Assembly (NCBI GenBank): GCA_005116965.1
Contig: SWDG01000005.1
Coordinates: forward strand, 166,639-198,987
Origin: Nitrospira sp.
GTDB taxonomy: Bacteria; Nitrospirota; Nitrospiria; Nitrospirales; Nitrospiraceae
Length of the DNA stretch: 32,349 nucleotides
Direction of reading: 5' to 3'
Both the position numbers and the translations under genes were made by a program. The notes under the pieces were generated by a model. That model had not been told where the DNA came from, did no database searches, and saw only the letters and a program-made list of their open reading frames with translations. Of the stretch, positions 18,301-24,590 are shown in pieces. Numbering within the stretch: position 1 is the first letter of the stretch; each line of letters starts with the position of its first letter.

Positions 18301-18772
18301 TCCTTACTACAAGGTGGCACGGCTGATGATTCGCGCCAAATATAACCCGGCCTATCCGTACCACGTGACCATGGCCAAGCATGCGCCATATGTCTCCACC
18401 GCGAAGTCCGTCAAGGGCCATGAGACTAGGCCGGATGGACGGGCGATCGCGATTGATACCGGATATCAATCTAATTTCCGGTACGGTGCCCAACAGTCGT
18501 TTACCAGGAATTGGTTGATGCCCATGCACCAGACCGATTCGTTGCCGGGCAAACACGCGATTGCCTGGAAATTCAAATGGGGGTATCAAGTCGATCACCA
18601 TGCGATCAATACGGTGCCCAAGGAATGTCTCATCCGCATCACTAAGGCCGAAGACGGCGGAATCGGCGCCCGTGGTCCGTGGGAACCAGTTCGGACCGGG
18701 TTCACGCCAGGTCAAGAGAACGAGTTCATGATCAAATGGCTCAAGGGCGAACATATTAAGATTAAGGTGTAA
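15335..18772 (+). CDS. nxrA: Nitrite oxidoreductase alpha subunit (NxrA)
   Basis: This is the catalytic molybdenum subunit that oxidises nitrite to nitrate, the energy-yielding step of Nitrospira. The length of 1145 residues is what I expect for Nitrospira NxrA. Residues 4-10 (SRRQFLK) followed by a hydrophobic Ala/Val stretch form a twin-arginine signal, so the folded enzyme is exported and faces the periplasm. The N-terminal cluster motif reads C67-x3-D71-x3-C75-x39-C115, with Asp where related enzymes have Cys. TWHGD (D276) corresponds to the NarG aspartate that ligates molybdenum. A strong GAGGAGG lies 8 bases before the ATG. nxrB follows after 88 bases, in which a TGAGGC/GCCTCA dyad (18796-18826) may be a small hairpin. 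The long upstream region presumably controls both genes. Confidence 0.98.
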   Translation: MFLSRRQFLKVSAGTVAAAAVADKVLALTALQPVIEVGNPLGDYPDRSWERVYHDQYRYDSSFTWVCSPNDTHACRVRAFVRNGVVMRVEQNYDHQTYEDLYGNRGTFAHNPRMCLKGFTFHRRVYGPYRLKGPLMRKGWKQWMDDGSPELTPETKRKYKFDSRFLDDMLRVSWDTAFTYAAKAMIIIATRYSGEAGARRLREQGYAPEMIEMMKGAGTRCFKHRAGMPVLGIIGKMGNTRMNGGINALLDTWIRKVSPEQAQGGRYWSNYTWHGDQNPSQPFWSGVQGSDIDLADMRFSKLNTSWGKNFVENKMPEAHWKLECIERGARVVVITPEYNPTAYRADYWMPLRPQSDGAIFLGAMKIIVDENMHDVDFLKQFTDAPILVRTDTLQYLDPRDVVADYKFPDFSKSYSGRIQSLKPEQVERLGGMMVWDHTKKQAVPLHREQVGWHYTNSGIDAALTGTYRVKLLNGREIDAMPVWQMYMVHFQDYDLDTVHQICRTPKDLLVRWARDSGTIKPAAIHNGEGVCHYFHMTANGRAAAMVLIITGNVGKFGTGQHTWAGNYKAGAWTATPWSGAGLAVHTGEDPFNITLDPNAHGKEIKTKSYYYGEEVGYWNHGDTALIVNTPKYGRKVFTGKTHMPTPSKFRWVVNVNVLNNAKHHYDMVRNVDPNIECLITQDIEMTSDVNHNDIAFACNSWMEFTYPEMTITVSNPWVQIWKGGIRPLYDTRNDLDTFAGVAAKLSDMTGDKRMKDYFAMVYANRVDVYAQRMLDASSTFYGYSADVMLKSEKGWMVMVRTYPRHPFWEETNESKPMWTRSGRYENYRVEPEAIEYGENFISHREGPEATPYLPNAIFTTNPYVRPDDYGIPITAQHHDDKTVRNIKLSWHEIMRHSNPLWEKGYQFYCVTPKTRHRVHSQWSVNDWVQIYESNFGDPYRMDKRTPGVGEHQIHINPQAAKDRGINDGDYVYVDGNPVDRPYRGWKPSDPYYKVARLMIRAKYNPAYPYHVTMAKHAPYVSTAKSVKGHETRPDGRAIAIDTGYQSNFRYGAQQSFTRNWLMPMHQTDSLPGKHAIAWKFKWGYQVDHHAINTVPKECLIRITKAEDGGIGARGPWEPVRTGFTPGQENEFMIKWLKGEHIKIKV

Positions 18773-18860
18773 ACCAGGACGCACGATAGAGCGTGTGAGG
18801 CTCAACCGTGAATGTGCAGGGCCTCATGCGGAGAACGTCGAACATAGAACGGAGGACGCA

Positions 18861-20150
18861 ATGCCTGAAGTCTATAATTGGCAGCTGGGACGTAAGATGT
18901 TGTATCCCTACGAGGAACGACATCCGAAGTGGCAGTTTGCCTTTGTCTTCAACATCAATAGGTGTTTGGCCTGTCAGACCTGCAGCATGGCCGATAAGTC
19001 AACCTGGCTCTTCTCGAAAGGCCAGGAATATATGTGGTGGAACAACGTGGAAACCAAGCCGTATGGCGGGTATCCACAGTTCTATGACGTGAAAATCACG
19101 CAGCTGATTGAGCAGGTCAATCCGGGTGGCCAAGTTTGGAACGTCCGCGTGGGGCGGAAACATCATGCCCCCTACGGCGTCTTTGAAGGGATGACCATTT
19201 TCGATGCGGGAGCCAAAGTGGGCCAGGCCGCCATCGGCTATATTCCGACGGACCAGGAATGGCGCTTCGTCAATATCTATGAAGACACCGCCACTTCAAT
19301 GCGCGCCTTAGTCGAAGGCATTGACAAGACCGGCTTCTCGCGGGATGAACCCTGGAAAATGACCGGGAGCAGCCTCCCAGAACACGAGACCTTCTTCTTC
19401 TATCTCCAGCGTATTTGTAATCACTGCACCTATCCTGGCTGCTTGGCGGCCTGCCCTCGGAAGGCGATTTACAAGCGGCCGGAGGATGGCATCGTCCTCA
19501 TCGATCAGAACCGGTGCCGGGGTTACAAGAAGTGTGTTGAGCAATGCCCCTATAAGAAGCCTATGTATCGGGGGACGACCCGCGTCAGTGAGAAGTGCAT
19601 TGCTTGTTATCCGCGTATCGAAGGGAAAGACCCTCTGACCGGCGGCGAGCCGATGGAGACGCGCTGTATGGCAGCCTGTGTCGGAAAGATTCGCATGCAG
19701 AGCTTGATGCGGATCGGAGAGGATGGGCTGTGGGCGGAAGATCGATGGCATCCGCTCTACTATGCGATCCGGGTCGAGCAAGTGGCCTTGCCGTTGTATC
19801 CGCAATGGGGAACTGAGCCCAATGGGTTCTACATTCCACCGCGCCATTCCCCACGAGGCTATGCCCGGCAGATGTTTGGTCCCGGCGTGGACAATGCCAT
19901 TGAAAAATACTTGGTCCCCAGTCGAGAACTGTTGGCCGTCCTCCAGCTTTGGCGGGCCAGTCAGCAAATTGTGTTCCGGTACGATGTCATCCCTGGACCA
20001 AAAGTATTTGAAACCCAGATCCACGGGAAGCGGTTCGAGATGTACAACGACACCGTCTTGGGCTTCAATAAGTCGGGGAAGGAAGTGGCCAGGATTCAGG
20101 TAGAAGAGCCTATCTACATCCGGCCAGCTGAGCGCGTAACCTGGCTATGA
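18861..20150 (+). CDS. nxrB: Nitrite oxidoreductase beta subunit (NxrB)
   Basis: This 429-residue electron-transfer subunit carries electrons from the NxrA molybdenum site through four Fe-S clusters. Cysteine groups are C35/C38/C41, C186/C189/C194/C198, C219/C225/C229 and C246/C249/C269/C273. D45 stands where NarH has its fourth N-terminal cysteine. Y222, in CRGYKKC, occupies the position of the NarH tryptophan that marks the [3Fe-4S] cluster. There is no signal peptide, so it is probably exported together with NxrA through the Tat signal on that subunit. The ATG at 18861 is fixed by GGAGGA five to ten bases upstream; an earlier in-frame GTG is not credible. nxrB is the usual Nitrospira phylogenetic marker. 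No nxrC (haem-binding gamma) follows. Confidence 0.98.
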   Translation: MPEVYNWQLGRKMLYPYEERHPKWQFAFVFNINRCLACQTCSMADKSTWLFSKGQEYMWWNNVETKPYGGYPQFYDVKITQLIEQVNPGGQVWNVRVGRKHHAPYGVFEGMTIFDAGAKVGQAAIGYIPTDQEWRFVNIYEDTATSMRALVEGIDKTGFSRDEPWKMTGSSLPEHETFFFYLQRICNHCTYPGCLAACPRKAIYKRPEDGIVLIDQNRCRGYKKCVEQCPYKKPMYRGTTRVSEKCIACYPRIEGKDPLTGGEPMETRCMAACVGKIRMQSLMRIGEDGLWAEDRWHPLYYAIRVEQVALPLYPQWGTEPNGFYIPPRHSPRGYARQMFGPGVDNAIEKYLVPSRELLAVLQLWRASQQIVFRYDVIPGPKVFETQIHGKRFEMYNDTVLGFNKSGKEVARIQVEEPIYIRPAERVTWL

Positions 20151-20179
20151 TTTAACACAGTCACTGTGTTCTATAATGG

Positions 20180-20208
20180 GGGGCGGAGTCCTTCTTGGGC
20201 TCCGCCCC
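20180..20208 (+). terminator. Rho-independent-type terminator after nxrB
   Basis: GGGGCGGAG pairs perfectly with CTCCGCCCC, and the stem extends inward by a GT and two CG pairs to a 5-base TTCTT loop. The downstream sequence TGCTTGTTT is only moderately T-rich. A second small perfect hairpin, AACACAG-TCA-CTGTGTT (20154-20170), lies just after the stop codon and may protect the mRNA end. Confidence 0.7.
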
Positions 20209-20210
20209 TG

Positions 20211-20508
20211 CTTGTTTCAGGGCGGCAGCGCTCCTGCATTTATCTAAACAATCACTTCGTGATCATTTTTCAAGCGCATCCGTATATCGACATTTTCCAG
20301 GCACCTCTTCACTCATGTCACAGTCCTGGCCAGTAACCAGCCCAACACCTACATACGGCTCTCAACAAAACTAGAGCCAAACCATCTCCCTCCATCAGTC
20401 TTTTGGCTCACCTGCACTGCTTCTTCTGCACGCTTGACGAGACAGACTGTGTCCAGTACAGTTTTGGAGTATGGTGTCTTTGCTATTGTATTGGGGAGTA
20501 CTCCCGGC
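20211..20508. other. Gene-free stretch between nxrB terminator and next gene
   Basis: No credible gene is seen. The stretch holds two small hairpins: ATCAC-ttc-GTGAT followed by a short T-run (about 20251-20270), and GGCTCT-N10-AGAGCC (20357-20378). An in-frame TTG at 20434 would extend the following protein by 25 residues, but it lacks a ribosome-binding site. Confidence 0.4.
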
Positions 20509-20838
20509 GTGACATCACATCAGCAGCAAGCAGTTCCCTTTGCTGCCCAGTCCATTCCATTTGATGAGTTTCTCGCTTCCGGTAAACTCCCAGATGGCTA
20601 TCTGAATAGCGAATATGTCGCGCAGCAGTTCGTGGAGCGCCTTGTTCATTATATCCTCAGTGTTCCAGCCGGCAGTTATTCCATGTCTCAGCTGAGCCAA
20701 CTTCTGGAGCAGCTTGATCCACGCACACAGGTCTTTTTCTTCAAACGGTTGAAAGAAACCAGCCCGGACTGCTTAAAGGATTTTGCATCTCTCTACTATG
20801 GCTTCATGAATGAGTTCCACTCGCTCCTCTTCACCTAA
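20509..20838 (+). CDS. Small hypothetical helical protein (109 aa) downstream of nxrAB
   Basis: This unrecognised small soluble protein has no signal peptide. It is predicted to be mostly helical, with segments such as YVAQQFVERLVHYIL, MSQLSQLLEQL and an aromatic-rich C-terminal part (FASLYYGF...FHSLLF). The GTG start is chosen because GGGGAG lies 10 bases upstream (20493-20498); no ATG is available at the N-terminus. It is separated from nxrB by a terminator and about 300 bases, so it probably has its own promoter. Its position next to nxrAB makes a link to nitrite oxidation possible, but this is only guilt by association. Confidence 0.6.
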   Translation: MTSHQQQAVPFAAQSIPFDEFLASGKLPDGYLNSEYVAQQFVERLVHYILSVPAGSYSMSQLSQLLEQLDPRTQVFFFKRLKETSPDCLKDFASLYYGFMNEFHSLLFT

Positions 20839-20858
20839 ACCTCAACAAAAAATACTCC

Positions 20859-20886
20859 TTGTCGGCACTCCAATCTCATGTATAAT
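20859..20886 (+). promoter_or_regulatory. Promoter of the 122-aa protein gene
   Basis: TTGTCG (20859-20864) is followed after 16 bases by a perfect TATAAT (20881-20886). The start near 20893 leaves a short leader containing the AAGGAGAAGGAG ribosome-binding region before the ATG at 20916. Confidence 0.6.
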
Positions 20887-20915
20887 TGCAGCTCATCCAA
20901 AGGAGAAGGAGTATT

Positions 20916-21284
20916 ATGCTTCCATCGTTACAAAGGGCCGTCACCAGCTTCTACAATTTGATTTACGAAGCCCAGGCGTTTGCCACCGCAATGGCACGAA
21001 TCGATACTGCGGAGCAGGAGCATTACGCCGGACGTATTGAAGGCCTTAATTGGGTCCTCGACCGCTGTCAGGAACTAGAAGACATGGACACCAACCTGAC
21101 GCCAACGTCCCTCCAGCGTATCCTGGGGGAAGTCAAATCAGATTTGGAACATGAGCTATCCGTCCAGCGAAGAGAAAAAGGACGGCGTGCCGATGGACGG
21201 GAGGAAGCTCTCAATTTCGTTGCGGATTATCTTTCAAGCCTCATCACAGCAACCGAAATCGAGTCTGCTAAAACCACCGTCTAA
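20916..21284 (+). CDS. Hypothetical helical protein (122 aa)
   Basis: This small charged, probably all-helical cytoplasmic protein has no family I recognise. The start is well fixed: an AAGGAGAAGGAG tract ends four bases before the ATG, and a consensus-like promoter lies upstream. The middle contains the amphipathic segment YAGRIEGLNWVLDRCQELED, followed by a Glu/Arg/Lys-rich helix around residues 70-95. The arrangement suggests an oligomerising helical protein, which is inference. The tandem helices and single cysteine give no catalytic hint. A GC-rich hairpin follows the gene. Confidence 0.75.
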   Translation: MLPSLQRAVTSFYNLIYEAQAFATAMARIDTAEQEHYAGRIEGLNWVLDRCQELEDMDTNLTPTSLQRILGEVKSDLEHELSVQRREKGRRADGREEALNFVADYLSSLITATEIESAKTTV

Positions 21285-21304
21285 CAGGGTCTTTTCAAGC
21301 AACA

Positions 21305-21343
21305 GGGGGCCTGCCTCTCCTCACGCGGCAGAGGCACGCCCCC
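21305..21343 (+). terminator. Possible terminator hairpin after the 122-aa gene
   Basis: GGGGG (21305-21309) pairs with CCCCC (21339-21343) and GCCTCT (21313-21318) pairs with AGAGGC (21330-21335), separated by a 3x3 internal loop. There is no long T-tract, only TTCTCC, so termination is uncertain. Confidence 0.45.
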
Positions 21344-21658
21344 CTTCTCCGCCAATCTCTCGGCCTCAGAAGAGTTACTCACCATCCACGAGATTGCTGT
21401 ATTGTCCCATGAGACAGGACCACGCTAGCCTACCGTTTTGTCTGACCAGGAGCACACTCATTCAGTCTAATTTCAACTCGCAGGTGCGAGCGCACGTCCT
21501 TAAGCGGTAACTCTTCAAGCTACAGTCCGCGAGTTCTTGGATCGATCGTCTCAGCCGAGGATGGCTTTTATTAGCCAAGCGGGCAGATCATCAGTATGAT
21601 CCAGATCGAAAGGTAGTAACCCTTGACCAAGACTTCTCATTCTCACTAAGATAACACT
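21344..21658. other. Gene-free stretch
   Basis: I see no supportable gene, RNA or promoter. Open frames that cross it lack ribosome-binding sites and continue as shadows of neighbouring genes. Confidence 0.4.
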
Positions 21659-21946
21659 ATGTTTCCACCTTCTCGCAAGCCAGGCAGCCAGTGGATTCCT
21701 GGCCCTCATCGCACCCCCAGAAGCAGGCCACGTCCCTCTGCAGACACTCCACAAGAGCAATTCGGCTCACTCAATGCCTCTCTATTGTTCTGCCCTCGGT
21801 GCCGTGTGGCTACTCCGACAAGAGAACGACTTCTTCTCGTTCTGCCAACCGGCAATCTGTATGAATATCTCTGCAGCCACTGCGGAACCTCTACGGGGTC
21901 GAAGACAGACAATCCCGCCAAGACCCCTCAGATCGTCGCTCCCTAG
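21659..21946 (+). CDS. Small zinc-ribbon protein (95 aa)
   Basis: The N-terminal 40 residues are Pro/Arg/Ser-rich and probably disordered. The C-terminal half is a compact zinc ribbon made of CPRC and CSHC about 25 residues apart, with a beta-hairpin-like sequence RERLLLVLPTGNLYEYL between them. No signal peptide is present. The ribosome-binding site is weak, so the start could be further downstream. The protein might be a small transcription- or translation-associated ribbon, but no family is recognised. The following roughly 240 bases (21947-22188) hold no credible gene. Confidence 0.6.
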   Translation: MFPPSRKPGSQWIPGPHRTPRSRPRPSADTPQEQFGSLNASLLFCPRCRVATPTRERLLLVLPTGNLYEYLCSHCGTSTGSKTDNPAKTPQIVAP

Positions 21947-22188
21947 CCCTTTCACACATCAACGGTTGCAGAATCTCGTCCAGCCTACTCGTATGGGCAA
22001 CGAAGATCGTGATCTGAAATCCGCACACCTGTCGATTCTGAACGAACAAAAGTCTAAGCGCCTGAAGGTAGAAAGCCAAAAAACGGTATGTCTGAGGACC
22101 TACAGAAGAGATGGTTGGAGGTCAAAGACAGCAACCCAGACCCAATATGCCAATGCGAGAAGGAGAGAGAAATAACGGAGCGCCTGGG

Positions 22189-22449
22189 TCAATCAATTTG
22201 GTCAAGTGGAATGCCTTCCTCAATCAGCATCACCGGAATGTGGTCGCGGATGGGGTAGAGAATCTTCCGATCAGAGCGAATTAAACCACCGTCAAGCTCG
22301 CCAGACACGGGGCGCTTCCCTGCATTCTTCAATTCGCCGCGCGCAATTGTAGCATTGAGTTTCTGAATGAGAGACTCTTCGGCCGGACTCACTGCTTGTT
22401 TCGTTTCCGGGCAACAGAGGATTGCCAAGAGTTCTTTATCAATACTCAT
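22189..22449 (-). CDS. Trm112-like (UPF0434) protein
   Basis: This 86-residue protein has the features of Trm112/YcaR-type zinc-ribbon-derived proteins: an N-terminal LLAILCCPETKQ cysteine pair and a C-terminal YPIRDHIPVMLIEEG strand-turn. In other organisms these proteins stabilise methyltransferases. The ATG at 22449 follows a GGGAGG by 9 bases; an in-frame TTG slightly upstream is less likely. It is longer than the usual 60-70 residues because of an insertion between the cysteine pair and the YPI motif. The gene is alone on the minus strand, divergent from the DUF502 cluster. Confidence 0.85.
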   Translation of the reverse strand: MSIDKELLAILCCPETKQAVSPAEESLIQKLNATIARGELKNAGKRPVSGELDGGLIRSDRKILYPIRDHIPVMLIEEGIPLDQID

Positions 22450-22583
22450 GACCGTCAACCTCCCGCTGTGTGATGGAAGGTAGAATAATCGATAGCCACA
22501 TCAAGCGCAAGCTGCCAGAACGAACTCCTCATCCTCTGGCATATCTGCTACACTGAGCGGACCTTCCTCAAGGAAATGTCGTG

Positions 22584-23192
22584 ATGATCAAAGCCTTCTC
22601 GAAGACATGCATGGCGGGCCTCATCGTGCTGGTCCCCGCCTGGGCAACGTTCTTGATTCTCAGGACACTTTTTACGACACTCGACGGCTTGGTTGGACAG
22701 TACATATCAGATCCTCTCCCCGGCCTCGGACTGCTCCTCTTGATCGTCCTTCTTATTGTTGTCGGTCTCATCGCTGATCATGTCATCGGGCAAGGCTTAC
22801 TGGCGCGGCTTGAACAACGCATTGAAAAGATCCCTCTGATACAGAGCATCTATCTGACATTAAAGGGAATGACCGACGTACTGAATTTTCGCTCTCGCTT
22901 CGGGCGCAGCAAAGTGGTTGCCTTTCCGTTTCCGCGCGACGGCTGTTGGGCGTTGGGATTTGTGATGGGCACGGCGCCTCCAGCCGTTCAAGTCGAGCCT
23001 GCCCACACCCTCTTCATGGTTTTCGTTCCCACCGCGATTCATCCCTTTACCGGCTTCCTGGCCTTCATCCCGGAACATGCACTACGGGCGATCAATCTTC
23101 CGGTCGAAGACGCGATGAAAATGGAGTTTTCCGCTGGGTTCTATAGACCACCAAACGGCTGGCTCGACGCGTCACCATCGCGTCTCACATGA
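22584..23192 (+). CDS. DUF502 family membrane protein
   Basis: This inner-membrane protein of about 202 residues has two N-terminal membrane helices (about residues 8-30 and 48-68) and a beta-rich C-terminal domain, matching the DUF502 family in order and length. Recognisable family segments are LVPAWATFLIL, IPLIQSIYLTLKGMTDVL and the FVPTAIHPFTGFLAFIP stretch. The function is unknown; plant relatives are called COV-like. A GTG one codon earlier is an alternative start; AAGGAA lies 8 bases before the ATG. The GNAT gene follows only 3 bases after the stop, indicating a shared transcript. Confidence 0.88.
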   Translation: MIKAFSKTCMAGLIVLVPAWATFLILRTLFTTLDGLVGQYISDPLPGLGLLLLIVLLIVVGLIADHVIGQGLLARLEQRIEKIPLIQSIYLTLKGMTDVLNFRSRFGRSKVVAFPFPRDGCWALGFVMGTAPPAVQVEPAHTLFMVFVPTAIHPFTGFLAFIPEHALRAINLPVEDAMKMEFSAGFYRPPNGWLDASPSRLT

Positions 23193-23195
23193 TCT

Positions 23196-23696
23196 ATGGC
23201 GAGTGAGAGCATCCAGATCAGACCGGCGACCAGGGACGATACAGACACCATCGTCGAGTTCAATAGGGCGATGGCACTCGAAACAGAGAATCGCCGGCTC
23301 GATCTCCCAACATTGCGCCAGGGCATTCGAGCCTTCTTAGAAAGCCCTGGCTATGGATCGTATATCGTGGCTGAACTTTCAGAAGACAAGAGCCGCAAGC
23401 CGATCGGCCAACTGATGATGACGTACGAATGGAGTGACTGGCGAAACGGGGTCTTTTGGTGGATTCAGAGCGTCTATGTCGCTCCAGAACGGCGTGGCAG
23501 GGGGGTATTTCGAGCTATGTACAAGCATATCTTGGCCAAGGCGAAAACCGATCCAAAAGTCTGCGGGATTAGGTTGTACGTGGAGCGAGAGAACCGCAGC
23601 GCTCAAACCGTGTATCAGCGTGTGGGGCTCGCGCCGTCCGTCTACACGGTATTCGAACAGGATTTCATTCTGGGGCCTGAGGCGATCCAGAAATAG
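23196..23696 (+). CDS. GNAT family N-acetyltransferase
   Basis: This 166-residue acetyltransferase has the acetyl-CoA binding motif A (VYVAPERRGRGVFRAM, residues about 92-107) and a motif B-like segment (LYVERENRSAQTVYQRVGL, about 128-146). It starts IQIRPATRDD, a typical GNAT opening. The substrate cannot be inferred. It is tightly packed between DUF502 (3-base gap) and the first BamE-like lipoprotein (13-base gap). Confidence 0.92.
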   Translation: MASESIQIRPATRDDTDTIVEFNRAMALETENRRLDLPTLRQGIRAFLESPGYGSYIVAELSEDKSRKPIGQLMMTYEWSDWRNGVFWWIQSVYVAPERRGRGVFRAMYKHILAKAKTDPKVCGIRLYVERENRSAQTVYQRVGLAPSVYTVFEQDFILGPEAIQK

Positions 23697-23709
23697 ACAA
23701 GGAGTTCAC

Positions 23710-24096
23710 ATGAAAGTTGGTCGCTGTGTGCTCGGTTTCGTTATGGCTGCGTTGTTGTTTCAAGGCTGTGCCTTCAGTCGAGGGACGGTCGGAGATGACG
23801 TCAAAACCGAGATCGTCGTGGCGATTCAGAAAGGGACGACCACGAAAACAGAAGTGGTCAACCTGCTGGGCGCACCAGATCGGCTGCTGCAACTCAACGG
23901 ACGGGATGTCTTTCACTATTATCGCTATGATGCGAAGGCGGGAAGCCTGCTCCTAATTCTCCTCAACTTCACGCGTCTTTCAGTGAAGAGTGATGACGTG
24001 TTTATCATCGTGAATCGTGACGGGATCGTCGAAGAGGTCATTTCATCGAAACGCACAGATAACTTGAGCTTTCGATTTTGGCGATTCGGGGAGTGA
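23710..24096 (+). CDS. BamE/SmpA-like lipoprotein (first of two)
   Basis: This 128-residue lipoprotein has a signal ending in LLFQGC (lipobox cysteine at residue 20). The mature part carries the SmpA/OmlA signature, a helix-turn pattern KGTTTKTEVVNLLGAPDRL followed by beta strands ending in VFIIVNRDGIVEEV. BamE helps the outer-membrane beta-barrel assembly machine, but many relatives have other roles. The start follows CAAGGAG by 5 bases. The next gene begins one base after the stop and encodes a related protein. Confidence 0.8.
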   Translation: MKVGRCVLGFVMAALLFQGCAFSRGTVGDDVKTEIVVAIQKGTTTKTEVVNLLGAPDRLLQLNGRDVFHYYRYDAKAGSLLLILLNFTRLSVKSDDVFIIVNRDGIVEEVISSKRTDNLSFRFWRFGE

Positions 24097-24097
24097 C

Positions 24098-24523
24098 ATG
24101 AAGAATGTAGGGGAAAGGGCCATTTCCTTACTGGTGGCGGTGATGGTGAGTCTGCCATTCATGGGGTGTAATGTGGCTCGCGTGACCCTCAATACCACTC
24201 TCACTCCAGAGAGCGTCGCATTTATCGTTCCAGGAAAGACGACGTTGACCGACGTTGTCACCAGGCTCGGCGCACCAGATACCATCACAGATGCTGATTC
24301 AGGGCTTGTTGCCACATACCGGTTTCTCGACGTGAAATACTCGCGGGTTAATTTTGGGTGGTTAGCGAAACCGTGGACGCCCGTGGATCCAGATTTAATC
24401 TTTTCACGGACTGGACTTGGTGTCGATGAGTTCCAAGTGTTCTGTAGTCCTAACTGGGTTGTAGTGCAGCAAGGTTTTCAACGTAGTGTCACGAGACCTC
24501 CGTTCTATCCCTATCCGTTTTAA
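24098..24523 (+). CDS. BamE/SmpA-like lipoprotein (second of two)
   Basis: This 141-residue lipoprotein has lipobox LPFMGC and the segment PGKTTLTDVVTRLGAPDTI, clearly matching the KGTTTKTEVVNLLGAPDRL of its neighbour, so the two are probably tandem paralogues. The C-terminal half is different and richer in aromatics (FYPYPF end). The pair is the tail of the DUF502-GNAT cluster. No bam genes are nearby, so a role in outer-membrane assembly is not established. Confidence 0.78.
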   Translation: MKNVGERAISLLVAVMVSLPFMGCNVARVTLNTTLTPESVAFIVPGKTTLTDVVTRLGAPDTITDADSGLVATYRFLDVKYSRVNFGWLAKPWTPVDPDLIFSRTGLGVDEFQVFCSPNWVVVQQGFQRSVTRPPFYPYPF

Positions 24524-24552
24524 CCACACAGAATCCACCACTCCACAACGAA

Positions 24553-24582
24553 TTGCCGCTGTTCTCCTCCGGCGGCTATAAT
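24553..24582 (+). promoter_or_regulatory. Promoter predicting leaderless LOG/nuclease mRNA
   Basis: TTGCCG (24553-24558) is followed after 18 bases by a perfect TATAAT (24577-24582). The expected transcription start, about 24589, is within two bases of the ATG at 24591, and no Shine-Dalgarno can exist because the -10 box occupies its place. Confidence 0.6.
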
Positions 24583-24590
24583 GATAAATT

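Noticed and set aside
17684..18805. 373-codon open frame antisense to nxrA
   Set aside because: Lies wholly antisense to conserved NxrA coding sequence, with no ribosome-binding site or family motif; a product of codon bias.
19308..20024. 238-codon open frame antisense to nxrB
   Set aside because: Shadow of a certain gene with no motif or start signal.
20494..20505. Perfect 12-base palindrome GGGAGTACTCCC
   Set aside because: A 12-base palindrome is expected several times by chance in 32 kb; it merely includes the likely ribosome-binding site of the 109-aa gene.
21774..22175. 133-codon open frame overlapping the zinc-ribbon gene
   Set aside because: Overlaps the zinc-ribbon gene in another frame, lacks a ribosome-binding site, and has atypical composition.
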